From assembly GCA_000969725.1 (NCBI GenBank), contig JXSR01S008743.1: a stretch of DNA of 23,978 nucleotides; one strand, given 5' to 3'. A model generated the notes under the pieces. That model was not told the DNA's origin. It was given only the letters and a program-made list of their open reading frames with translations, and made no database searches. Both the position numbers and the translations under genes were made by a program. This DNA comes from Ophiothrix spiculata. Lineage: Eukaryota > Echinodermata > Ophiuroidea > Amphilepidida > Ophiotrichidae. This document shows positions 17,056 through 23,978 of the stretch, in pieces (position 1 is the first letter of the stretch; each line of letters begins with the position of its first letter).

Positions 17056-17642
17056 GTATTGTTCATATTATTCTATCGTCCTTTTCGCAAAGTTTTTGGA
17101 TGAAATCATGGTATTCAGTATAAGTTTTGTATCAAGACGTCGTTTTTCTGTTGTTACATGCCCGCTTTATATAGTAACATATTGAAATACAGATTTACTG
17201 TCATGAATACAAATCACAGAAACCAAAATTTCCTTGTTGCTTCTTAAAACGAATATAAGTAATGCTGCTTTCATACTCGTGTAGTTTTGCAGCTTTGTCG
17301 CTGCGTGACGTATATTTTTTGAAAAAAACTTGCCGCTTCCGGTTGTCGTAGCGGCAAAGCTACATGTCGCTGAGATAATCGATATCGGGAAAATTTTGTC
17401 GCACGACAAGATTTTTTAAGTTGAAATGAATTCAACTTTGGGAGTGACATGAAGCGGCAAAGCAGCAAAGCGACAAAACTGCAAAGCTACAAAAGTGTGA
17501 AAGGAAGCAAGCGACATAGCAGCAAAGCTGCAAAGCGACAATAAGTATGAAAGCAGCATATAAAGAGGTATACAAATGTAGATAGGAATGAGCAAGCAGA
17601 CATATTTGTTACGAATGATACTCAATAACGATTTTTTTTCAG
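17056..17642. other. Intron carrying a TIR element
   Basis: A 587-nt intron, about half of it the element at 17262-17559. The flanking parts are plain. Reverse frames here of 65-158 residues run through the element and the antisense of HYR6 and are shadows. Confidence 0.6.
17262..17559. mobile_element. TIR element with GCAAAGC-type subterminal repeats
   Basis: ATGCTGCTTTCATACT at 17262-17277 and its exact reverse complement at 17544-17559 bound a 298-bp stretch. Inside are many copies of a GCAAAGC/GCTTTGC-like motif (GCGGCAAAGC, AGCAAAGCGACA, GCAAAGCTAC, and inverted GCAGCTTTGTCGC). Terminal inverted repeats plus clustered subterminal motifs are a known layout for non-autonomous DNA transposons, where the motifs bind transposase. 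Flanks TATAAGTA and TATAAAGA are similar but not identical, so the target duplication is uncertain. Confidence 0.75.
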
Positions 17643-17858
17643 ACACCGAGAACCCACAAATCACGTGTCCTGCAGACATAATCAGACGTAACTCAGAGAC
17701 TGTTCCTACACCTGCTACATCAGATGATACAGATACAGCTCCACAGCTTGTCTGCAATCCCAGTACAGGGACAGTGGTTACAGCTACTACAACAGTTTCA
17801 TGCACAGTAACAGACCACGTAGGTCGCACCGCCTCGTGTATGTTCACAATAACGATTG
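17643..17858 (+). CDS. HYR domain exon 6
   Basis: A 216-nt, phase 1-1 exon of 72 residues after a T8 tract and CAG. It encodes split Asp, TENPQITCPADIIRRNSETV, TSDDTDTAPQLVCNPSTG, VSCTVTDHVGRTASCMF and TITI. Four Cys are kept. The usual Trp is absent (S-E-T-V-P-T-P) and the A-G-N turn reads V-G-R. It is one of the two shortest HYR exons, with a compact loop after the second Cys (STGTVV), as also seen in HYR3. Confidence 0.93.
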
Positions 17859-18212
17859 GTAAGCAAAAAATATTCTTACATGATACCCGCACTCCTTGAA
17901 CTTACAAGTTGCCAGGACCTGATCGTGTTACTAATTTTCCTTTATTTTAACCTCAACATTGATTGACCTTGTTTGAACCTGCACTGCACCTGAAGGACAC
18001 TCCCGAGAATACAACTTTCAAGTTGGGCCAAGTAGGGTAGCGGTTTGTAGTCGTGACCTGGATGACATTCTTGCGACTCCATGAATTTCATGATTTAACT
18101 TTATGACCTTTGACCTTGAGTGACCTCAACCTATCTCTATACAGGACTCTACCTGCGACCGGTGTATAAGTAATTAATAAAATGACTATCCATGATCATT
18201 TTTTACAAATAG
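17859..18212. other. Intron with TGACC-type half sites
   Basis: A 354-nt intron rich in scattered TGACCT/GACCTTG words. The run TGACCTTTGACCT at 18104-18116 equals a DR1 direct repeat (AGGTCAAAGGTCA) on the other strand. It may be part of an old dispersed repeat; no regulatory role can be claimed. Confidence 0.4.
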
Positions 18213-18440
18213 ATAATGAAGCTCCACAAATAACGAACTGTCCAGAAAACATCTTGGTGGCAAATAATCCTGTCTCTTGGACGACACCAACTGCAACGGA
18301 CAATTCGGGTCAGTCAGTACCAGTCACATGTAATCCATCGTCACCTTTTACTGCCGTCAATGGTATGGTTACACAGGTCGTCTGTTCTGCTACTGATCAA
18401 GCTGGAAATACCGCAACCTGCATGTTCACTATAACATTAG
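18213..18440 (+). CDS. HYR domain exon 7
   Basis: A 228-nt, phase 1-1 exon, the longest HYR exon here (76 residues). It encodes split Asp, NEAPQITNCPENILVANN, PVSWTTPTATDNSGQSVPV, TCNPSSPFTAVNGMVTQV, VCSATDQAGNTATCMF and TITL. There is one extra residue before the first Cys (I-T-N-C) and extra residues in the A-V-N-G-M-V-T-Q loop. N-P-V-S-W, P-T-A-T-D-N and D-Q-A-G-N match the family consensus closely. The acceptor is TTTTTTACAAATAG. Confidence 0.93.
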
Positions 18441-18997
18441 GTAATGAATAACAAACCCAGATGTAGACCTGAGTGCAAGGTTAAATTAAGTTATCCCTGG
18501 ATTATTCAAAAAAAAATGAACAAAAATAAACTCTCTTTTTGAGAGGGTTCTATTTTTGCTCTGACCCAAATTTGAGCACAAAAAGTACTTAAGTCCACCC
18601 TTAAATCAAGGAAGTGCATGGCAACGTAGGTCCCCACATACAAAATATTTTATTTACCACTTATTGTGTGTTCATAACGTAATCATCTGCAGTCTCATTT
18701 CTAACAACCATGGAAAGTTTGAATTACATATCTCTTACCATTTTTAAAATGTCTGAAAAATTTTAAAGGACTGTAACTTAAAACTGTAAAAGTGGACTTC
18801 ATGCGCTCAAGGTTTCATATATTGTTTACATATTGTTATATCAAAAATGCAGACAACTTCATCATTTATTTGAGTTTACAAAAAACAGAATATTGGATAA
18901 AGTCATATCCATACTTGTTATTTTTATCACAAAACTATCATGATTATTAGAATGCATTTTTCGACTAGCTACATATTAACATTTCTTGCGTCCACAG
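18441..18997. other. Intron, no other feature seen
   Basis: A 557-nt AT-rich intron. An imperfect hairpin around 18518-18556 (AAATAAACTCTCTTTTTGAG / GAGAGGGTTCTATTT) is the only structure noted. Confidence 0.5.
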
Positions 18998-19222
18998 ACA
19001 CAGAGAGTCCCGTAATACAATGTCCAGATGCCATTACTTCTTCCACGTCATCAGTGACATGGTCTCAGCCAACTGCTAGCGACAACATAGATACATCACC
19101 TACTGTCTCCTGTAATCCTGACACTGATTTCAGCTTCCCAATTGGACAGACCACTACAGTCACGTGTACAGCTACTGATGATGTTGGGAACTCTGCAAGT
19201 TGTATGTTCACTGTTACCGTAG
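18998..19222 (+). CDS. HYR domain exon 8
   Basis: A 225-nt, phase 1-1 exon of 75 residues between GCGTCCACAG and GTAGGT. It encodes split Asp, TESPVIQCPDAITSS, VTWSQPTASDNIDTSPTV, SCNPDTDFSFPIGQTTTV, TCTATDDVGNSASCMF and TVTV. This is a textbook HYR: four Cys, W-x-x-P-T-A-S-D-N, C-N-P, and C-T-A-T-D-D-V-G-N-x-x-x-C-x-F-x-V-T. Confidence 0.95.
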
Positions 19223-19506
19223 GTAGGTACATCATCTATATACTGTAGTCTTCATACTTTTAGCTACTTTTCTGTAGTTTCCTATTATAAGGGAAACGAA
19301 AATGCCCAGTAAAGCAGACATGGTTTTGTACCCAGGACCATATTTAGATAGGGGCCATTTGTGTTTGTGGAGTAAGAGAGAAAATTGGGAACATGAAGAT
19401 CACTGCTCCATTTTGCGGTCATTGATTTATGTGGAGTAAGTGCAGCGCAATGGAAATTTTCATAAACTCAACATATTGTGATGTGTTTACATAGAGTACG
19501 TGCGAC

Positions 19507-19611
19507 CAGTGGCGGCGGAAGGTTAACATTTTAGAGGGGGACGGCTAATTTTTTTAATCAAACATTTTTGGAGCAAAATGACCGTCCCCCTGTTTCTGCC
19601 GCCTATGCACG
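19507..19611. mobile_element. 105-bp hAT-like miniature element
   Basis: The left end CAGTGGCGGCGGAAG and a right end containing GGCGGC (reverse complement GTGCATAGGCGGCAGAAAC) both lead into an inverted AGGGGGACGG / CCGTCCCCCT pair. GTGCGAC occurs on both sides (19500-19506 and 19612-19618), a probable 7-8-bp target duplication. CAGTGGCGG-type starts are common in hAT-like MITEs. The right terminus is degenerate. Confidence 0.7.
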
Positions 19612-19749
19612 GTGCGACAGAAGGAATCAGAAGGAATTTATGTGTTTTATGATTAAATACTCTCTATAATTATTTGTAGTTTAAAAACAGAAACACAAAG
19701 CAACTATTCTATTCGGAATAAACTAAGAATAGAATCTCTAACCAATATG

Positions 19750-19810
19750 CTTACCTTTAATCAAGTATCAAGTATCAACTTTATTTCCATTAAAAAAACC
19801 ACAAGAGTAC
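19750..19810 (-). mobile_element. Probable 3' end of a non-LTR retrotransposon
   Basis: The reverse strand reads ...TTTAATGGAAATAAAGTTGA followed by TACTTGATACTTGAT. An AATAAAGTTGA-type end with a short tandem tail is characteristic of LINE 3' ends. No coding part remains. Confidence 0.45.
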
Positions 19811-20097
19811 AGTTTAATATGGTTTGATTGATAGACATTTGGAGTAGTAGGAGTGTGACAAGTGATTATCGTCTTCCCAATATATCCAAAGTTGCTCACA
19901 CTAAAAAGAGATTGAAATTGATACCTCCATACTTCAAATTTTCAATGCTATCTCAAGAGTATTGCAATGAGAAACAGGCGGTACAGACAACTAATCACAC
20001 ACTAATGACCAATACAAAGAAGAATCGTTTGAAAATATAGGAATGTATAGAATCAAAACATTTTTTTCAAAATATGCTTCACTTGTTCCTTTTCCAG

Positions 20098-20319
20098 ATA
20101 ACATTAATGCTATGTTAACATGCCCACCGAATGCTATCACTCGTGTCAATCCAGTATCTTGGTCAAATCCGACACCAGGAAACTTTGTTTTGACTCCTAC
20201 GATAACATGCACGGAAATGTCTGGTGTCAACTATCCAGTCGGACAGGTTACGAACGTGACATGCACGGCAGTTGACGATGATAACAATAGGGCTACGTGT
20301 TCGTTTACGGTCACAGTTG
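20098..20319 (+). CDS. HYR domain exon 9 (divergent)
   Basis: A 222-nt, phase 1-1 exon of 74 residues between TTCCTTTTCCAG and GTAAGT. It encodes split Asp, NINAMLTCPPNAITR, VNPVSWSNPTPGNFVL, TPTITCTEMSG, VTCTAVDDDNNRATCSF and TVTV. Four Cys and N-P-V-S-W remain. The P-T-A-T-D-N acidic motif has become P-T-P-G-N, and T-D-x-A-G-N has become V-D-D-D-N-N. This is the most divergent copy in the cluster, and those loops may have changed function. Confidence 0.9.
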
Positions 20320-20589
20320 GTAAGTGAATCAGATTGAGCTAGAGTGATCATTATCTTAGTCAGATTGATGATAGGGTAAGTCAAAAATACTCTGTCATGT
20401 ATGTTACTTATTTCTTGCAAACACCATTGTCAAATATACATTTTATGAAAATATTTTAATATTATTATCAATGTTTACGTAAACAATTAAGGACAAAGGT
20501 AAGTTTGCATTAAGTCAAAAATAAACGGACAAACGAATAAAAATGGATACCAAAACCTGTAATCAACAAAATTGCTTTTCACTTTACAG

Positions 20590-20811
20590 ATCAAGAACCG
20601 CCAATAATAACATGTCCTGCGAACATTGCGACAGCAACCAACCCTATTGGGTGGCCTAATCCAACTGCAACGGATTCTCTTGACCAGTCTCCTTCAGTAT
20701 CATGTAATCCCCAAGCATCAACAACATTTGTGGAGGGAGTAACAGAAGTCACCTGCACGGCTGAAGACGCGGCTGGAAACACTGCCTCTTGTATCTTTGA
20801 GGTTACCTATG
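20590..20811 (+). CDS. HYR domain exon 10
   Basis: A 222-nt, phase 1-1 exon of 74 residues between CACTTTACAG and GTAAGT. It encodes split Asp, QEPPIITCPANIATATN, PIGWPNPTATDSLDQSPSV, SCNPQASTTFVEGVTEV, TCTAEDAAGNTASCIF and EVTY. All four Cys, the Trp, P-T-A-T-D and D-A-A-G-N are present. The last strand ends V-T-Y rather than V-T-L. A 270-nt intron without recognised features separates it from HYR9. Confidence 0.94.
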
Positions 20812-21981
20812 GTAAGTCAGTTATGAATGCCCAAGTTTCAAATATAGCTGATCTCCCTGAAAGGAGATGACAAATACAAAGGAGAATAAATTGATTTTTA
20901 CTGTCAGGAGGGTTTTTAATTGTTCACTTTTTTCAAAGTTGCCCGCAAAAATGGAACGTACGAGCTTTCACAACACATTACTGCAGTGATTAAATTACAG
21001 TTCAGCCTCGTAGCTGGTATTGATGTGTTATTTTAGCTTTGTTGTCTGAATACCCCGACGTAACATTGGCTTAACAATAAGTCTGAAAAAAGTAGATGGG
21101 TATGCTGAAGAAATTATATAGGAAAATCTGTACTCGCCACCATCCTGTTGTCGCTCATGTAGAAGAGTTATTGTACCTCAGATATATTCAGAGTTCGGCC
21201 CGATGTCAAGGCAGATCGCGTAAATCTTCACTTCACGCATATATAAAACAGCGTGTGCATTTTGTTTCATGCGCAAACCGTGTCTGCCTTTCAAGTAGCG
21301 TGTATTGCGACTTGCTCTGATCAAAGTACGCTAATTTTCCCGCTATTAAATCTGTTTCGAAGACTCTCGAAATGTGACACGCGGAGCCGTAAATTGACGG
21401 TGTAATGAAATACAGCGCCCTAGTGACTTGAGTGTCCTACCTGCTGTACATTTGTGTAAATCAATATATATACTATTGATCACGACTTACTCCGTGTCAT
21501 GATTAGGGTGGACTCCTGGATTTAGGGGACTCTTAGTCTCATTACACCGGAGATATATCAATAATAACTCGCTCTCCATGACCGACACTCCAAGATGGCA
21601 GCTATCCCATAGGATTCATAGCCTGAGTCTTTAGCCCGCTCAGGTTCAAAATGGTGGATCAAACTGGCGTTGCTCGTCGAATGACGTAACATTAAAGAGC
21701 AAAGCTTGGTCGACGACAGATGGATCGATTCCGTTTAATAGGATTTACACGGCAGTCAAATGAAAATGGTGGCGAGTACAGATTCCCCTATATGATTTTC
21801 TTGATGTATGCATACAATTTAGAACTGGTGTACGTAGGTGTATATTGGTTATCGCACCTTTGAACAGTTTTATGCTTAGACAACATAAAAATTCTGCATT
21901 TTGATGAAAAATAATTATGAAAACCAGTATCGTAGTTTATTTTATAGAAATTTTTTTTATGCATTTCGTTCATTCTTTCAG
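20812..21981. other. Intron carrying a 686-bp TIR element
   Basis: A 1170-nt intron, more than half of it the element at 21112-21797. The rest has no recognised content. Confidence 0.6.
21112..21797. mobile_element. TIR element, 686 bp, ends CTGTACTCGCCACCAT
   Basis: The left end 21112-21143 (AATTATATAGG...AATCTGTACTCGCCACCAT) and the right end 21766-21797, reverse complemented, match at 29 of 32 positions, including a perfect AATCTGTACTCGCCACCAT. The interior is clearly GC-richer than the introns around it, and has no convincing protein. No clear target duplication was found; the ends may reach a few bases further out. Confidence 0.82.
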
Positions 21982-22203
21982 ACGAAACAAATCCAGTTGT
22001 TACCTGTCCTGCAGCAGTCGTTACATCGTCAAGTCGTGTTATGTGGTTACCCCCTTCAGTCACGGATAACCTCAGCACAGGCTTGCAAGCTTCATGTACC
22101 CCACCATCTGGCACTACCTTTGAACCTGGCACAAGGCAGGTTATGTGTACAGCTACAGACGCAGCTGGCAACATTGGCAGCTGCGTATTTGATGTATGCG
22201 TTG
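21982..22203 (+). CDS. HYR domain exon 11 (five Cys)
   Basis: A 222-nt, phase 1-1 exon of 74 residues between CATTCTTTCAG and GTGAGT. It encodes split Asp, ETNPVVTCPAAVVTSSSRV, MWLPPSVTDNLSTGLQ, ASCTPPSGTTFEPGTRQV, MCTATDAAGNIGSCVF and DVCV. Besides the usual four Cys it has a fifth in the last strand (D-V-C-V instead of x-V-T-L). An unpaired Cys there could form a link to another domain or chain. Trp, T-D-N and D-A-A-G-N are intact. A second open frame over the same bases is a shadow. Confidence 0.93.
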
Positions 22204-22345
22204 GTGAGTTTAGCCAGAGACCACTTTTTGATATAACTAGAATTATCTCACAGTTTTTTCTAATACTTAATTGGCCTTTATTCATATATTTGTATAAGTC
22301 TAAGACTAATACTAATGATCTTTTTTGACTTCCTTTTTCCAATAG

Positions 22346-22564
22346 ATAATGAACCACCCACAATCATGTGCATTCCTGATGTATTCTCGAGGAATCCGGT
22401 ACAATGGACAAATCCGTCAGCTAATGATAACAAGGATACTGCAGTTGACGTTGAATGTAACCCTGCATCCGGAAGTACTTTTGTTGTTCAGGAAACTATT
22501 GTCACATGCATTGCAACGGATGACGCCCGGAATTCAGCTGAATGCACATTCCGTGTCATTCTGG
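22346..22564 (+). CDS. HYR domain exon 12
   Basis: A 219-nt, phase 1-1 exon of 73 residues after a 142-nt intron, with acceptor TTTTTCCAATAG and donor GTAAAA. It encodes split Asp, NEPPTIMCIPDVFSRN, PVQWTNPSANDNKDTAVDV, ECNPASGSTFVVQETIV, TCIATDDARNSAECTF and RVIL. The C-P after the first strand is C-I-P here and A-G-N reads A-R-N, but the four Cys, the Trp and C-N-P are kept. Confidence 0.93.
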
Positions 22565-23154
22565 GTAAAAATAACATCTTTGTGCTTCATTTAATTGTGA
22601 AAAAGGTTACATTGGCTGCTGAGATGTCTGCAAATTGGTATCTTCAATGTTATCTACTGATCCAGAAAAAAAAAATGTTGTCAATAATACACTCGTTCCA
22701 ATTTATTCATCACTCATCAATTCCCCAAAAAACTTTATAGTCTTAACTTTAAGACTATAAAGTAAAATGTCCGTACAAGAAATTTAATAAGCTTTGATGA
22801 AAGAATTTCACGTGGAATCCATTGACAATGTCAGATTTTTGATAAATAAAAAATACACTTTTTTCTTTTATACAACCGTAGAAAAAATATATATGTTTCG
22901 CCCCAGATCTTCAACTTGAAAATGTGATTATTAGAGTCACAAAAATTAATAGCTTAATAGATTGTTTACCCCTTTCTTATTCCTTTTCCATCGGTGAGTA
23001 AACGGTGTTAACAGTCTTGATCATAATTATTCTACACCTGATATACACTCGAACACGATATAAATTGTAACACAAATTTTCTCCAATTTCCAATTTCATA
23101 TTTTATCTATTTCCGCGCATTTTACATGTGAAATCTTTTTCAATTACCTAACAG
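22565..23154. other. Intron with a perfect 32-bp palindrome
   Basis: A 590-nt AT-rich intron. ACTTTATAGTCTTAA at 22732-22746 and its exact complement TTAAGACTATAAAGT at 22749-22763 are separated by two bases. Nothing else recognised. Confidence 0.6.
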
Positions 23155-23376
23155 ATGAAGTCAGTCCGATGATCACGTGTCCTCCTGCTTTTGTTACCGC
23201 CTCGAATCCTGCGTCTTGGCAGAATCCATCGGCTGTCGATTTGATAGACACTAATGTTGACATCATGTGTATGCCATCTGCACCGGCAACGCTAACTGAA
23301 GGAACCACAGATGTACAATGTACTGCAACAGATGACGCTGGTAACACGGACATGTGTACATTCCGGGTTACTCTTG
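23155..23376 (+). CDS. HYR domain exon 13
   Basis: A 222-nt, phase 1-1 exon of 74 residues between ACCTAACAG and GTAAGA. It encodes split Asp, EVSPMITCPPAFVTASN, PASWQNPSAVDLIDTNVDI, MCMPSAPATLTEGTTDV, QCTATDDAGNTDMCTF and RVTL. Four Cys, N-P-x-S-W and T-D-D-A-G-N are intact. It leaves in phase 1 with a good donor, so the gene continues to the right of the window, possibly with more HYR domains. Confidence 0.94.
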
Positions 23377-23394
23377 GTAAGACATAAGCATATT

Positions 23395-23940
23395 ATAACA
23401 TAACATAACAAACAAAATTTATAACGCGCCAAATCCAAAAAGATCATAGCGCAAGAAAAAAGCATGAATATTACTGGGATGGAAAAAGATACGTTTTCAA
23501 GACCTTTTTGAAAGAATTAATAGAATGACGTTCTATGGCGAGGCAGCTTGTTCCATAGGGAAGGCCCTGCAGTAGCAAACGCTTTGTCAACAATGCACTT
23601 TTTGGTTGATGGTATTTCGAGGAGTGTTGAATCTAAAGTAGAACGAGTGGTTGCTCCCTGTGAAGGTCTTGACTTTGGGATCAAAACATTAGCAAGATAC
23701 TGTGGAGACTGACCATGGAGCGATTTGTAAACATAAAGACAGATTTTGTATGAGATACGTTGTTGGATTGGGAGCCAGTGTATTAAGGAATGAAGAAGTG
23801 GAGCCGGGCTATCAAGTCGTGCAGCAGAGTTAATGAATTTTGCAGCTTTATTCTGTATATATTGTAGGCGTCTGAGTTCTTTGGCTGTAATACCGTACAT
23901 AAGTGTGTCACATGCCAGTGTGAACATGGTTGTTTTAAAT
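23395..23940 (-). pseudogene. Non-LTR retrotransposon C-terminal fragment
   Basis: One reverse frame (23517-23927) reads CDTLMYGITAKELRRLQYIQ, NKAAKFI, LHSLIHWLPIQQRISYKIC, ALATAGPSLWNKLP-like AFATAGPSLWNKLP and a stop. This order (Y-G-I, L-R-R-L-Q-x-x-Q-N-x-A-A, L-H-W-L-P-I-x-x-R-I-x-Y-K, G-P-x-L-W-N-x-L-P) is the usual C-terminal end of animal LINE polyproteins downstream of the reverse transcriptase. The catalytic part is absent within the window. A (TAACA)3 run at 23396-23410 probably is its 3' tail. It is better preserved than the other fragments, so it may be a younger insertion. Confidence 0.85.
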
Positions 23941-23978
23941 CACTAGAACAGCTAAAATACTAGACTTAAATAAGATCT

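Larger units (their letters stand above)
19223..20097. other. Intron with small transposon relics
   Basis: An 875-nt intron containing the short element at 19507-19611 and a probable retrotransposon 3' end at 19750-19810. The rest is AT-rich without recognised content. Confidence 0.6.
552..23376 (+). other. Partial gene: TSP3/HYR/SEA/TSP1 mosaic extracellular protein, 24 exons
   Basis: Twenty-four exons on one strand are joined here as one gene. Their lengths sum to 3657 nt (1219 codons) and the frame is kept across all 23 introns. Most introns are phase 1 and split an Asp codon (G|AT or G|AC), so nearly every module starts with Asp. The only non-phase-1 introns are the two inside the SEA domain. 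No Met start, signal peptide, transmembrane segment or stop is present, so both ends lie outside the window. By family knowledge the product would be secreted or at the cell surface, binding Ca2+ through TSP3 repeats and acting in adhesion or matrix through its many HYR domains. Two tandem genes with a hidden boundary are possible but less likely, since no terminal exon is convincing. I do not recognise a named orthologue. Confidence 0.75.

Noticed and set aside
17416..17892. A 158-codon reverse frame across HYR6 and part of the TIR element
   Set aside because: It is the antisense of the HYR6 exon plus transposon sequence; the HYR reading on the + strand explains the open frame.
18104..18116. 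DR1-like nuclear receptor site (AGGTCAAAGGTCA on the reverse strand)
   Set aside because: The intron is rich in TGACC words and is probably an old repeat. A single motif match is not evidence of regulation.
21238..21248. TATATAAAA-like box inside the element at 21112-21797
   Set aside because: No start codon, leader or open frame of note follows, and such words are frequent in AT-rich DNA.
21788..22363. A 191-codon reverse frame overlapping HYR11
   Set aside because: Antisense shadow of the HYR11 exon and its A/T-rich flanks; no domain, and the + strand HYR fits family, frame and splice sites.
1..23978. CRISPR-like or operon-like organisation
   Set aside because: The repeats found are minisatellites, microsatellites and transposon ends without regular spacers, and the coding regions are intron-split exons with GT/AG borders.

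Overview
The window looks like AT-rich genomic DNA from a marine invertebrate deuterostome. Echinoderm is the best guess; hemichordate or cephalochordate is possible. The reasons are intron-split genes with consensus GT/AG sites, hyalin-repeat (HYR) domains in large numbers, and introns full of degenerate non-LTR retrotransposon pieces and small terminal-inverted-repeat elements. The species call is inference, not something read directly. There is no sign of bacterial gene organisation.

Every coding exon I can support lies on the + strand and fits a single large gene, open at both ends (no start codon, signal peptide or stop codon in the window). I place 24 exons between 552 and 23376. They total 3657 nt (1219 codons) and join without a frameshift. 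Domain order: two thrombospondin type-3 (TSP3) repeats (552-620, 1340-1408); a 12-nt microexon (1749-1760); HYR1-3 (2121-4338); a SEA domain over three exons (5437-7168); a 10-residue linker exon (8959-8988); a thrombospondin type-1 (TSP1) repeat (9459-9590) whose next Cys sits in an exon that also holds a decayed TSP3 (10125-10178); a further TSP3 (10826-10894); a second 12-nt microexon (12975-12986); and HYR4-13 (16439-23376). All modules are bounded by phase-1 introns. Apart from the SEA/linker/TSP1 stretch, every junction codon is a split Asp (G|AT or G|AC). This arrangement lets modules be added, lost or duplicated without breaking the frame.

The product would be a very long, Cys-rich, Ca2+-binding extracellular or cell-surface protein. 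HYR domains have an immunoglobulin-like fold and are linked to adhesion; TSP3 repeats bind calcium; the TSP1 carries mannosylation and fucosylation motifs; and the SEA domain has a GSVVV autocleavage motif. Signs of recent internal duplication are a 128-bp direct repeat at 1-128/1503-1630, near-identical cores of HYR1 and HYR4, and the repeated order TSP3-microexon-HYR.

The introns contain TIR elements at 2359-2619, 7937-8500, 11520-11632, 13189-13428, 17262-17559, 19507-19611 and 21112-21797; a 664-bp near-palindrome (12064-12727); a GCTAGTCCGAA-type minisatellite interrupted by a nested element (11394-11780); and retrotransposon remnants on both strands (4650-4793, 5575-6010, 10190-10322, 13905-15700, 23395-23940). 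I found no tRNA, rRNA, CRISPR array or confident promoter.
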